Counted from the stretch's first letter, positions 27,416 to 36,220 are shown. The stretch: 64,000 nucleotides of DNA from Parahaliea mediterranea (GCF_003402235.1 NZ_QEWO01000001.1:62001-126000), one strand, 5' to 3'. Numbers and translations are program-made. The notes: a model not told the origin generated them from the letters alone.

Positions 27416-29403
27416 AGGCCAACGAGCAGATTCCGCGCAACGCCCTGGTGTGGATACTGCTGGGGATGGCGGCCCTGCTGGCGCCGCATATCACGCGCCT
27501 GCCCCTGTGGGTGGTGGCGGTGTATGGTGTTTGTGCCCTGTGGCGGCTGCAGATCTACCGCGGAGTGTGGCCGTTCCCCAAACGGCTGGTGAAGCTGGGG
27601 CTGATTGTGCTGGCCGGCACCGGTATTTGGCTAAGCTACGGCAGCCTGCTGGGTCTGGAGCCCACGGTGGCCCTGCTGCTCACCGCCTACGCCATGAAAC
27701 TGCTGGAACTGGCCCGGCGCCAGGACGCCTACGTACTGCTGTTTCTGGGTTACTTCATCTGCATCACCGAGTTTCTGTTCACCCAGGATTTGCTGATTGT
27801 TCTCTACAGCCTGCTGACCGTCTGGCTGGTGACGGCGGCGCTGGTGGCCCTGCACCAGGGGGCTCGGGCCCATATTCGCCTGGCTCCCCTGCGCCAGTCC
27901 GGGGTGATGCTGGCCCAGGCTTTTCCGCTGATGCTGGTGCTGTTCTTCCTGTTCCCGCGCATTGGACCCCTGTGGACGGTGCCGGTAAAAACCCACGCCG
28001 CCCGCACCGGCGTATCCGACAACATGAGCCCCGGGTCCATTTCCAACCTCAGCAAGTCCGACGCGGTGGCCTTTCGGGTGAGCTTTGAGGGAGACATTCC
28101 CCCCAAGGCTGAGCTGTACTGGCGCGGCCTGGTAATGAGCCGTTTGCAGGCGGGGGTGTGGTCCAGCTTCAACTACTACGAGGTGCCGGCCGCTGAGCGC
28201 CGCGCCGCGCCGGTGGCCACCGAAGGCGAGCCGCTGCGCTACAGCGTGCTGATGATGCCCACCCAGCAGAACTGGCTATACAGCCTGCGCTATGCCGAGT
28301 CCGCCCAGGCCGGGGTGATGCAGGCGCCGGACTACCGCCTGTTCCGCCCGGTGGAAGTGGAGGAGCAGTACCGTTACACGGTGCGCTCCTGGCCGGATGC
28401 GCCGCTGGCACCGAGCCTGAGTGACTGGCGGCGGCTGGCGGAGCTGCGCCTGCCGGCCGACGACAACCCGCGCACCCGCGCCCTGGCGCAGCAACTGCGC
28501 GAAGGCGCGGGCAGCGATGCCGCGTTTGTGGAGGCGGTGCTCGAGCGCTTTCGGCAGCAGCCCTACATCTACACCCTGCAGCCGCCGCTGCTGGGTGAGC
28601 ACCCCACCGACCAGTTCCTGTTCGACACACGCCGCGGCTTTTGCGAGCACTACGCCGCGGCCTTCGTCACTCTGATGCGCGCCGGTGGCGTGCCGGCCCG
28701 GGTGGTGGCGGGTTACCAGGGCGGCGAGGTCAACCCGGTCAACCGCACCGTCATCGTGCACCAGTTCGACGCCCACGCCTGGGCCGAGGTGTGGCTGGAC
28801 GGGGAGGGCTGGCGCCGGGTGGACCCCACTGCCGCGGTCTCTCCCTCGCGCATCGAACAGGGCCTGGAGCAGGCGCTGGCCGGGGAGGGTAGCTTTCTGG
28901 CAGATTCGCCCCTGTCGCCTTTGCGCTACCGCGGCATCGACTGGATCAACAGCCTGCGCCTGCGCTACGACGCGCTCACCTACCGCTGGCAGTCCTGGGT
29001 GGTGGGTTTCAACAGCGAGAACCAGCTGCAGATTCTGCAGCGCTACCTGGGCGAACTCACGGCGCAGAAGTTTGTGCTGATCCTGCTGGGTAGCGGCCTG
29101 CTGGTGCTGGGGCCGCTGGGCATCTGGCTGATGCGAGCGCGCCGGGGCCCGGCGATGGATGCGGTAACCCGCGAGTACCTGGCCTTCTGTGCGCGCCTGG
29201 CGCGGCTCGGCCTGCAGCGCGGCCCGGGCGAGGCGCCGGGGGATTTTGCCCGCCGCGCGGCGGCCGCCCAGCCGGCCAATGCCGAGGTGGTTGCCACGGT
29301 CACCCGGCTCTTTGAGCAGGCCCAGTACGCCCCCGCCGGGACAATGCAGCGGGAGGCGGCACAGCGCATTCGCCAGTCGCGCCGGCGCTTGCGCCCGCGC
29401 TGA
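27412..29403 (+). CDS. tgpA: TgpA-like membrane transglutaminase
   Basis: 663 residues from the GTG overlapping the DUF58 stop. Several membrane helices lie within about residues 12-180, then a periplasmic DUF3488-type region, then the transglutaminase core with Cys411 (RGFCEHYA), His455 (DAHAWAEVW) and Asp471 (RVDPT), a complete triad. One membrane helix (about 553-575) and a DUF4129-type tail finish the protein. In Pseudomonas aeruginosa the orthologue TgpA is a periplasmic-facing transglutaminase needed for growth. Substrate unknown; assembly with MoxR and DUF58 is suggested by the operon. Confidence 0.92.
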   Translation: MKANEQIPRNALVWILLGMAALLAPHITRLPLWVVAVYGVCALWRLQIYRGVWPFPKRLVKLGLIVLAGTGIWLSYGSLLGLEPTVALLLTAYAMKLLELARRQDAYVLLFLGYFICITEFLFTQDLLIVLYSLLTVWLVTAALVALHQGARAHIRLAPLRQSGVMLAQAFPLMLVLFFLFPRIGPLWTVPVKTHAARTGVSDNMSPGSISNLSKSDAVAFRVSFEGDIPPKAELYWRGLVMSRLQAGVWSSFNYYEVPAAERRAAPVATEGEPLRYSVLMMPTQQNWLYSLRYAESAQAGVMQAPDYRLFRPVEVEEQYRYTVRSWPDAPLAPSLSDWRRLAELRLPADDNPRTRALAQQLREGAGSDAAFVEAVLERFRQQPYIYTLQPPLLGEHPTDQFLFDTRRGFCEHYAAAFVTLMRAGGVPARVVAGYQGGEVNPVNRTVIVHQFDAHAWAEVWLDGEGWRRVDPTAAVSPSRIEQGLEQALAGEGSFLADSPLSPLRYRGIDWINSLRLRYDALTYRWQSWVVGFNSENQLQILQRYLGELTAQKFVLILLGSGLLVLGPLGIWLMRARRGPAMDAVTREYLAFCARLARLGLQRGPGEAPGDFARRAAAAQPANAEVVATVTRLFEQAQYAPAGTMQREAAQRIRQSRRRLRPR

Positions 29404-29479
29404 ATGACTGGGCTGAATGACCGAGCTTTTATGCGCTGGTGCTGTTGTTGACTGCGGACTTTATTGACTGCCGCCCTTA

Positions 29480-30670
29480 TTAACTGCTGCTGGGCGCCTC
29501 CAGCGCCTCCAGCGCCTCCAATGCAACGACAGCCCGCAGGCGGCTGCTGCCAAAGCGGCTCATGGCGGCAAAACTGCCCCGGGCGATGGGCAGGTGCTGG
29601 CAGTCCAGGGGGTTGCGCGGGGCCTCGCGCAGGGCGCGGGGGCTGGTGTCTCCCAGGTCCGGGTCGTGTACGTACAGGCAGGCGTCGTCAAAGCCGCTCA
29701 GGGTCACCCAGTGGGGGGCCTTCATGCTGTCCATGCGGTAGGTGGAGATCAGGATCAGCATGTTGGCGCCGGCACTGAAGCGGCGGGTCAGTTCGTCCTG
29801 GTCAATGTCGCTGTGGTGCACCGCAATGCCAGCCTCGCGGCACTCGCGCTCAAAGCCCTCGTGGGCGATGCGCATCACGCGCTTCTTGTTTTCATCGCGC
29901 ACTCCCTCAAGGAACAGGGGGCCTTCGATATTCACCCAGACCTCGGCGCGAAAGCCCCGGCGGTGGGCGGCCAGGGCCAGTCCCATCGGGTGACAGCCGC
30001 CGTGGCCGGAGGTCATAAACACGGTGGTGGCCTCGCGCCACAGGGCAATCTCCTCCTCGGGGCTTGGCAGGTAGTTGGCGCCCGGCAGGCCGGCCATGGC
30101 CATCATCAGCGACGCCGGGCCGCAGGTGAAGGCGGTAGTTTGTGGCAGCCAGGGCAACTGGCGGTTATCCCCCGCGGGTTGGTAGGGGCGAATGCGCTTT
30201 TCCATGCGCAGGGCGCTGGCGTGGTCTTCGTAGTAGTCCTCGTACAGGCCAAAGCGGGTGTAGCCAAGCTTTTCGTACAGGGCGATGGCGCCGTGGTTGT
30301 TCTCGGCCACTTCCAGGCGCATGTCGATGGCGCCGGCGTCCCGGGCGGCCTGTTCCACCGAGGCCAGCAGGGCCTGGGCAATGCCGCGGCCGCGGGCGGC
30401 GCCATCCACCGCCAGCGAATAAAGGCGGGCCAGGCGGGTGCCCCGGCGCAGGGTCACCAGGGCGTAGCCCAACAGCGTGCTATGCTCTTTATGGCTGGCG
30501 TTGTCTGCCTCACCGGGCTCGTCGCCGTCCACCGCCACGCGGAACACGCAGTCGCGGTGGCGCAACCAGCGGCGGAAGCTGCGGCGGCTGATGCGGTCGC
30601 TGCGGAAGCTGGCTTCTTCCAGGGCCAGCAGGGCGGGGAGATCGCTATCGAGCGGGGAACGTATGTGCAT
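29480..30670 (-). CDS. GNAT acetyltransferase fused to a C39-like cysteine peptidase
   Basis: 396 residues from the ATG at 30670 (a longer frame back to 30889 has no family match). Residues 1-155 are a RimI-like GNAT domain, with the acetyl-CoA loop region RGRGIAQALL at 93-102 and LYEKLGYTRFGL. Residues 170-375 are a C39-like papain-fold domain with Cys183 (FTCGPASLMM), His320 (KAPHWVTLSGFDD) and Asp336 (YVHDPDLGD) as a plausible triad. No signal peptide, so cytosolic. The fusion is known in Pseudomonas-like genomes, but I know of no established substrate. The tail is a short Leu-Glu-Ala repeat encoded by 9-bp tandem repeats. Confidence 0.85.
   Translation of the reverse strand: MHIRSPLDSDLPALLALEEASFRSDRISRRSFRRWLRHRDCVFRVAVDGDEPGEADNASHKEHSTLLGYALVTLRRGTRLARLYSLAVDGAARGRGIAQALLASVEQAARDAGAIDMRLEVAENNHGAIALYEKLGYTRFGLYEDYYEDHASALRMEKRIRPYQPAGDNRQLPWLPQTTAFTCGPASLMMAMAGLPGANYLPSPEEEIALWREATTVFMTSGHGGCHPMGLALAAHRRGFRAEVWVNIEGPLFLEGVRDENKKRVMRIAHEGFERECREAGIAVHHSDIDQDELTRRFSAGANMLILISTYRMDSMKAPHWVTLSGFDDACLYVHDPDLGDTSPRALREAPRNPLDCQHLPIARGSFAAMSRFGSSRLRAVVALEALEALEAPSSS
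29494..29520. repeat. Three perfect 9-bp tandem repeats at the end of the GNAT-C39 gene
   Basis: GCGCCTCCA repeated three times without change, encoding Leu-Glu-Ala units on the - strand. Slippage would add or remove whole LEA triplets and keep the frame. Confidence 0.85.
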
Positions 30671-30774
30671 GTCAGTGGTCGTTACACAGAGAATGCGCAG
30701 ACTATAGCGGCTGCGCCGCCGGTGCCAGTACCGCTTATGCGCTAAAAATTCACATGGGGAGGCTAAAATTCTGC

Positions 30775-30802
30775 TTGCGTTCCAAGTGAGCGGCCCTAGA
30801 AT
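30775..30802 (+). promoter_or_regulatory. Candidate promoter of the speA operon
   Basis: TTGCGT (30775-30780), a 16-bp spacer and TAGAAT (30797-30802). The -10 lies inside an inverted repeat CGGCCC (30791-30796) / GGGCCG (30805-30810). This predicts a leader of about 100 nt before the upstream ORF. Confidence 0.5.
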
Positions 30803-30848
30803 GCGGGCCGTTTTGTCCACTATCAGGATTTTATGTTTTTGGCCTTTC

Positions 30849-30885
30849 CACACTGATGCCGGGCGGTTACCGCCGGTGCAGTGTG
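30849..30885 (+). promoter_or_regulatory. Long hairpin in the speA leader
   Basis: CACACTG (30849-30855) pairs with CAGTGTG (30879-30885), and the interior continues with GCGGT-T-ACCGC. The resulting long stem-loop lies in the predicted untranslated leader. A second small hairpin, GTCAG (30910-30914) / CTGAC (30927-30931), covers the start of the upstream ORF. Regulatory role is inferred. Confidence 0.5.
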
Positions 30886-30913
30886 ACATCTGAACCTGCG
30901 AGGAGCCCCGTCA

Positions 30914-31003
30914 GTGCCGAGAAAAGCTGACCCTTCCATGCCGGCGGTTATTGCTGCCGGCTCCGATACCTGCCACCGCGAGGTTACCCGCCGTGGCGCC
31001 TGA
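30914..31003 (+). CDS. Putative 29-residue leader peptide overlapping speA
   Basis: GTG start with an excellent ribosome-binding site (AGGAG, 30901-30905, 8-base spacer), 29 codons, stop TGA at 31001-31003 inside the first codons of speA. It is in a different frame from speA. It has four arginine codons, one of them AGA (unexpected in such GC-rich coding), and three lie among the last eight codons (HREVTRRGA). The speA ribosome-binding site sits within it, so its translation should affect speA initiation. Alternative: a sequencing frameshift, making this the true SpeA N-terminus. Confidence 0.45.
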   Translation: MPRKADPSMPAVIAAGSDTCHREVTRRGA

Positions 31004-32915
31004 ACTCCCTGAGGGCTGGAGCCCTGCCCACAGCAGTGCCCTGTACGGCGTCGATGCCTGGGGCGCGCCTTATTATTCCGTCAACGAGCGCGGTGAAATG
31101 CAGGCCCTGTTGCAGCAGGGCGATGACACCGTAGCCGTATCCATCCTCGACATTGTTGAAGGGATGCGCGCGCGCCACCTGGACATGCCGGCGGTACTGC
31201 GCATTCGCAATGTGCTGGATCACCGCATAGCGGTGCTGAACGAATCCTTCGCCCGGGCCATTGCCGAGGGCGGCTACAACAACGTGTACCGTGGTGTGTT
31301 CCCCATCAAGGTGAACCAGCAGTGCCACGTTATCGAGGAGATTGCCGACTACGGCCGGCGCTACCACCACGGTTTTGAAGCCGGCAGCAAGGCGGAGCTG
31401 ATCATCGCCCTCAGCCAGTTGCGCGATACCGATACCCTGGTGGTGTGCAATGGCTACAAGGACGGCGAGTTCATTGACCTGGGCCTGTACGCCCGGCGCA
31501 TGGGCTATCCGGTGTTTTTTGTGCTGGAATCTTTGCACGAGCTGCGGGTGATCATCGAGCGCAGCCGGCACCTGGATATCGAGCCGCTGATTGGCGTGCG
31601 CATGCGCAGCGCGGTGAAGGTGGACGGGCACTGGAGCCAGGACAGTGGCGACCGCTCGATTTTTGGCCTGTCCACCACCGCCCTGTTGCAGGTGGCGGCC
31701 GAGTTGCGCGACGCGGGCATGCTGCACTGCCTGCAGATGCTGCACTGTCACCTGGGTTCTCAGGTGCCCAATATCCGCAACGTGCGCAGCGGCGTGCTGG
31801 AAGCCTGCCAGTTTTACGCCGGGCTGGTGGCCGAGGGCGCCCCCATGGGCTACCTCGACCTCGGCGGCGGCCTGGCGGTGGATTACGAAGGCGCCAGTGC
31901 CAACTCCACCCACAGCATGAACTACCAGCTCGACGAGTACTGCGTGAACATCGTCGAGACAGTCCGCGAGACCCTGGACCCGCTGGAGATCGCCCACCCG
32001 GTGCTGGTGAGCGAATCCGGCCGTGCCACCGTGGCCTATTCGTCCATGCTGTTGTTCAACGTGCTGGATATCCGCGATTCGCAGCCCGGGAAGATTCCCG
32101 CCAGCGCGCCCGAGGACAGCTCCGAGTTTATTGCCCACCTGCTGGAAGTGCTGGCGCGGGTGGACATCGACAGCTACCAGGAGTGCTACAACGACGCGAT
32201 TTTCTACCGCGACGAGACCCGCGAACTGTTCCACCGCGGCCAGGCCAGCCTGCGCGACCGCGCCCTGGCCGAGGACATCTGCCTGGCGGTGATGCAGGCC
32301 ATCAACGCTCTGCTGCCGCAGCTGGAGCGGGTGCCAGCGGAGCTGGAGAGCCTGCCGGAGCAGCTGTCGGACATCTACTACGGCAACTTCAGCCTGTTCC
32401 AGTCACTGCCGGATATCTGGGCCATTGACCAGGTGTTTCCCATCATGCCCATTCACCGGCTCGACGAGGAGCCGCTGCGCGAGGGCATTCTGGCGGATCT
32501 GACCTGCGACTGCGACGGCCGTATCGACCAGTTTACGCTGCCGGGTGGCCTGCGAAACACGCTGCCGCTGCACGGCCTGCGCGATGGCGAGGACTACTAC
32601 CTGGGCGTGTTCCTGGTGGGCGCCTACCAGGAAACCCTGGGTGACCTGCACAATCTGTTCGGCGACACCAACGTGGTGAGCGTGTCGATCAATGCCGATG
32701 GCAGCTTTGATTTTGTGCGCGAATTCCACGGCGACAGCATTGCCGACGTACTCAGCTATGTGGAGTACGAGCCCAAGCACATGCAGGAGCAGTTCCGCAA
32801 AGTGGCCGAGGACGCCGTGCGCAGCGGTCGCATCAGCGTGGCCGAGCGCCAGCGCATTCTGCAGGCCTTCCGCGATAGCCTGCAGGGCTACACTTATTTC
32901 GAGCATCATTCCTAA
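30993..32915 (+). CDS. speA: Biosynthetic arginine decarboxylase
   Basis: 640 residues from the GTG at 30993, preceded by GCGAGG; this places about 20 residues before the conserved YGVDAWGAPYYSVNE, close to Pseudomonas SpeA. A TTG at 30951 is in frame but lacks support. PLP-binding lysine lies in VFPIKVNQQ; LHCHLGSQVPN and YLDLGGGLAVDYEG are fold-III decarboxylase motifs. Makes agmatine and CO2 from arginine. First gene of speA - carboxynorspermidine synthase - nspC (gaps of 11 and 9 bp). Enzymes turning agmatine to putrescine are not in this window. Confidence 0.95.
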   Translation: MAPELPEGWSPAHSSALYGVDAWGAPYYSVNERGEMQALLQQGDDTVAVSILDIVEGMRARHLDMPAVLRIRNVLDHRIAVLNESFARAIAEGGYNNVYRGVFPIKVNQQCHVIEEIADYGRRYHHGFEAGSKAELIIALSQLRDTDTLVVCNGYKDGEFIDLGLYARRMGYPVFFVLESLHELRVIIERSRHLDIEPLIGVRMRSAVKVDGHWSQDSGDRSIFGLSTTALLQVAAELRDAGMLHCLQMLHCHLGSQVPNIRNVRSGVLEACQFYAGLVAEGAPMGYLDLGGGLAVDYEGASANSTHSMNYQLDEYCVNIVETVRETLDPLEIAHPVLVSESGRATVAYSSMLLFNVLDIRDSQPGKIPASAPEDSSEFIAHLLEVLARVDIDSYQECYNDAIFYRDETRELFHRGQASLRDRALAEDICLAVMQAINALLPQLERVPAELESLPEQLSDIYYGNFSLFQSLPDIWAIDQVFPIMPIHRLDEEPLREGILADLTCDCDGRIDQFTLPGGLRNTLPLHGLRDGEDYYLGVFLVGAYQETLGDLHNLFGDTNVVSVSINADGSFDFVREFHGDSIADVLSYVEYEPKHMQEQFRKVAEDAVRSGRISVAERQRILQAFRDSLQGYTYFEHHS

Positions 32916-32926
32916 CAGGAGGTTTC

Positions 32927-34147
32927 ATGGCAAAGGTAATCATCATCGGCGCCGGTGGCGTCGGCGGCGTGGTGGCCCACAAGTGCGCGCAATTGCCACA
33001 GGTGTTCAGTGACATCCTGCTGGCCAGCCGCACCGAGGCCAAGTGCAAGGCTATCGCGGCGCAGATAGAGCGCCCCATCCGCACCGCCCAGGTGGATGCC
33101 GACAACGTCGAGGAACTGACGGCCCTGCTGAAGCAGGAGCAGCCGGAGCTGGTGATCAACGTGGCCTTGCCCTATCAGGACCTGTCGATCATGGACGCCT
33201 GCCTGAATGCCGGGGTGAACTACCTGGACACCGCCAACTACGAGCCGCCGGATACCGCCAAGTTCGAATACCACTGGCAGTGGGCCTACCAGGACCGCTT
33301 CGAGCAGGCCGGCCTGACCGCGCTGCTGGGCAGCGGCTTTGACCCGGGCGCCACCAACATGTTTACCGCCTATCTCGCCAAGCACTACTTTGACGAGATC
33401 GAGGAGCTGGACATCATCGACGTGAACGGCGGCGACCACGGCTATCCCTTCGCCACCAACTTCAACCCGGAAATCAACATCCGCGAAGTCAGCGCCGAGT
33501 GCCGCCACTGGGAAAACGGCCAGTTCGTGACCACGCCCCCCATGTCGAAAATGGCGCGCTTTGAGTGCCCCGACGCGGTGGGCAGCTACAACATTTACCG
33601 CATGTACCACGAAGAACTGGAATCCCTGGCCAAGCACTTTCCCAGCCTCAAGCGCGCCCAGTTCTGGATGAGCTTTGGCGACAGCTACCTCAAGCACCTG
33701 GAAGTGCTGGGCAACGTGGGCATGACCGGTATCGAGCCGGTGGACTACAACGGTGTGGAGATTGTGCCCATCCAGTTCCTGGCCAAACTGCTGCCGGACC
33801 CGTCCACCCTGGGCCCGCGTACCAAAGGCAAAACCTGCATTGGCTGCATTGTGCGCGGCAAGAAGGACGGTCAGGAGAAGGTGATGTACCTCTACAACAT
33901 CTGCGACCACCAGGCCTGCTATGCCGAAGTGCAGTCCCAGGCGATTTCCTACACCACCGGCGTGCCGGCCATGATTGGCGCCAAGATGATTCTGGAAGGC
34001 CACTGGAAGCGCCCCGGGGTGTGGAACCTGGAGCAGTGCGACCCGGACCCCTTCATGGCGGACATGAACCAGCACGGCCTGCCCTGGCAGGTAGTGGAAC
34101 TGGACCCGGGCTTCCGCCTGGACGTCCAGAAAGGCGCGGAGCTCTGA
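32927..34147 (+). CDS. Carboxy(nor)spermidine synthase, saccharopine dehydrogenase family
   Basis: 406 residues. An N-terminal Rossmann loop VIIIGAGGVGGVVAHKCAQL is followed by a saccharopine-dehydrogenase-like fold (NVALPYQDLSIMDACLNAGVNYLDTANYE). Placement directly before nspC identifies it as the carboxynorspermidine/carboxyspermidine synthase: aspartate semialdehyde plus putrescine or diaminopropane with NADPH give the carboxylated polyamine. AGGAGG stands before the ATG. The diamine used cannot be decided from sequence. Confidence 0.92.
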   Translation: MAKVIIIGAGGVGGVVAHKCAQLPQVFSDILLASRTEAKCKAIAAQIERPIRTAQVDADNVEELTALLKQEQPELVINVALPYQDLSIMDACLNAGVNYLDTANYEPPDTAKFEYHWQWAYQDRFEQAGLTALLGSGFDPGATNMFTAYLAKHYFDEIEELDIIDVNGGDHGYPFATNFNPEINIREVSAECRHWENGQFVTTPPMSKMARFECPDAVGSYNIYRMYHEELESLAKHFPSLKRAQFWMSFGDSYLKHLEVLGNVGMTGIEPVDYNGVEIVPIQFLAKLLPDPSTLGPRTKGKTCIGCIVRGKKDGQEKVMYLYNICDHQACYAEVQSQAISYTTGVPAMIGAKMILEGHWKRPGVWNLEQCDPDPFMADMNQHGLPWQVVELDPGFRLDVQKGAEL

Positions 34148-34156
34148 GACGCCGCC

Positions 34157-35332
34157 GTGGAAATTAACCAGTTCACCGATTTTTCCCGCCTGGACCTGTC
34201 CCGGCTGCCATCGCCCTGCTTTGTGGTGGACGAGGTGGCCGTGGAGCGCAACCTGCGCATTCTGGCCGACGTGGCCGAGCGCAGCGGGGCCAGGGTGCTG
34301 TCGGCGCTAAAGGCCTTCAGCATGTGGCACTTTGCGCCGCTGGTGTCGCGCTACCTGAGCGGTACCTGCGCCTCGGGCCTGCACGAGGCGCAGCTGGGCA
34401 GAGAGTTCTACAGCGGCGAAGTGCATGTGTTTGGCGCGGCCTACAGCGAGGCCGACCTCAAGCAGATTCTGGCCATTGCCGACCATGTGGTGTTCAACAG
34501 CTGTGGCCAGTGGCAGCGCGCCCAGCCGCTGGTGCGCCAGGCGCTGATTGAGCGCCCCGGGCTCCGCTTTGGCCTGCGCATCAACCCGGAGCACTCCGAG
34601 GGGGATGTTGCCATCTACGACCCCTGCGCCCCGGGTTCGCGCCTGGGCATCCCGCTGTCGCAGCTGGATGAGGCGGCGCTGGAAGGGATTTCCGGACTGC
34701 ACTTTCACACCCTGTGCGAACAGGACTTCCCGCCCCTCAAGCGCACGCTGGACGCAGTGGAAGCGCGCTTTGGCCACCTGCTGGGGCAGATGACGTGGGT
34801 GAACTTTGGCGGCGGCCACCACATCACCCGGCCCGACTACCAGGTGGATGAACTGGTGGACTGCATTCGTGCGTTTTCCGAGCGCCACGGCGTGCAGGTG
34901 TACATGGAGCCGGGGGAGGCGGTGGCCATTGGCACTGGCGTGCTGGCCACCACGGTGCTGGATACCACCTGGAACAGCCTGGACCAGGCCATTTTGGACA
35001 CCTCCGCCACCTGCCACATGCCGGATGTGCTGGAAATGCCCTATCGCCCGGGCATCTACGGTGCCTCGGAACCGGGACAACGCGCGCACGACTACCGCCT
35101 GGGCGGGCTGACCTGCCTGGCGGGGGATGTGATCGGTGATTACAGCTTTGATGCCCCCCTGGCCGCGGGCCAGCGCCTGCTGTTCCAGGACATGGCCCAC
35201 TACACCATGGTGAAAACCACCACCTTCAACGGCTGTGGCCTGCCGGCCATCGCGGTGTGGAATTCCGAGACCGACGCCCTGCAGGTCATTCGCGAATTTG
35301 GCTACCAGGACTTCCGCCAACGGCTGTCCTGA
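34157..35332 (+). CDS. nspC: Carboxy(nor)spermidine decarboxylase
   Basis: 391 residues, fold-III alanine-racemase-like PLP enzyme. The PLP lysine is Lys52 in VLSALKAFSMW; GLHFHTLCEQDF, WVNFGGGHHI and MEPGEAVAIGTG are the barrel and active-site segments. It removes the carboxyl group from carboxyspermidine or carboxynorspermidine, the last step of the alternative route that avoids decarboxylated SAM. GTG start 9 bp after the synthase gene, so the pair is co-translated. Ends the operon; a hairpin lies 11 bp downstream. Confidence 0.94.
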   Translation: MEINQFTDFSRLDLSRLPSPCFVVDEVAVERNLRILADVAERSGARVLSALKAFSMWHFAPLVSRYLSGTCASGLHEAQLGREFYSGEVHVFGAAYSEADLKQILAIADHVVFNSCGQWQRAQPLVRQALIERPGLRFGLRINPEHSEGDVAIYDPCAPGSRLGIPLSQLDEAALEGISGLHFHTLCEQDFPPLKRTLDAVEARFGHLLGQMTWVNFGGGHHITRPDYQVDELVDCIRAFSERHGVQVYMEPGEAVAIGTGVLATTVLDTTWNSLDQAILDTSATCHMPDVLEMPYRPGIYGASEPGQRAHDYRLGGLTCLAGDVIGDYSFDAPLAAGQRLLFQDMAHYTMVKTTTFNGCGLPAIAVWNSETDALQVIREFGYQDFRQRLS

Positions 35333-35343
35333 TTGACACCCCG

Positions 35344-35369
35344 GCCGCTGTCGCGACTGCGCCAGCGGC
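35344..35369. terminator. Possible terminator hairpin after nspC
   Basis: GCCGCTG (35344-35350) and CAGCGGC (35363-35369) form a perfect 7-bp stem between convergent genes; no T-tract follows, so the call is weak. Confidence 0.35.
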
Positions 35370-35410
35370 TGAGGTAGCAGCCCCTGCGGCCGTTCTGATC
35401 CTGCCGGCCG

Positions 35411-36220
35411 CTATTCCCTGAAGTACACCACCTGATGGGTGCTGGCCAGCAACTGGCCGGCATCGCTCCACAACTCCGCGGACTGGTCGTGATAGCCCTT
35501 GTGGTAGCGGTTGCCCCAGGCCCGGCCCAGCAAAAAGCCATCGCCCTGGCGGGCCAGCTCCGTCTGGTCGGCGTGGAAGTAGGTGGTCAGGCTCACCGTG
35601 CCCACCGGCACAAACTGGGGCCGGCGCACAAACACTCTCGGAAAGAAATTGTCGGCAATGGCCGCCAGGCCCGGAAAGTCCAGCGGCCGCGGCGGGTTGT
35701 CGCGTATCCACAGCACGGTTTCCGAGCTGTCGCTAGCTTGTGGCGCTGCTGCCAGAAACCCCATGCCGCCGTGCACCACCCGCATCTCATAGTTGCTGAC
35801 CCAGCGCGGCAGGTGATCGGTGGCCAGCGGCTCGGCCTCGGCGGCCGGCGCCACCTGCGGCGGGCGGCGCTCCTGGTCGGCCCAGGTGTCGCGCCGGCGG
35901 GCAAAAACAGCGCTGGCGGTCACGGGTGTCTCCCCATTCTGGTGCAATTCCATCAGCCAGTGCTGGGAGGAGCGGTTGGTGCAGGTGGGCCGCGTAGCCA
36001 CCGTGAACGGCGCTTCGCTCACCGGGCCGCCGAAGTTCACGGTCAGGGACAGCGGGTCGCCCAGGCGCTGGGCCGACTGGCAGGGCGCGTTCAGCATGAC
36101 AGCGGCAAGCACGCCGCCAAAGGGGCCGATGAAGTTGGCGTAGTCAGCGGGAATCTGGCCGGTAAACGTATCGTCGGAGCTTGGTTCAAGGGCAATGGCG
36201 CGCTCAAAAGGGTGGGTCAT
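35411..36220 (-). CDS. Acyl-CoA thioesterase-like protein (double hotdog, TesB-like)
   Basis: 269 residues with the arrangement of the thioesterase-like superfamily: an N-terminal hotdog (GPFGGVLAAVMLNAPCQSA is the substrate-loop segment) and a C-terminal hotdog ending in LLGRAWGNRYHKGYHDQSAELWSDAGQLLASTHQ, which has the tail pattern of TesB-like proteins. Probably hydrolyses an acyl-CoA in the cytosol. It converges on the polyamine operon and shows no operon partner. Substrate unknown. Confidence 0.82.
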   Translation of the reverse strand: MTHPFERAIALEPSSDDTFTGQIPADYANFIGPFGGVLAAVMLNAPCQSAQRLGDPLSLTVNFGGPVSEAPFTVATRPTCTNRSSQHWLMELHQNGETPVTASAVFARRRDTWADQERRPPQVAPAAEAEPLATDHLPRWVSNYEMRVVHGGMGFLAAAPQASDSSETVLWIRDNPPRPLDFPGLAAIADNFFPRVFVRRPQFVPVGTVSLTTYFHADQTELARQGDGFLLGRAWGNRYHKGYHDQSAELWSDAGQLLASTHQVVYFRE

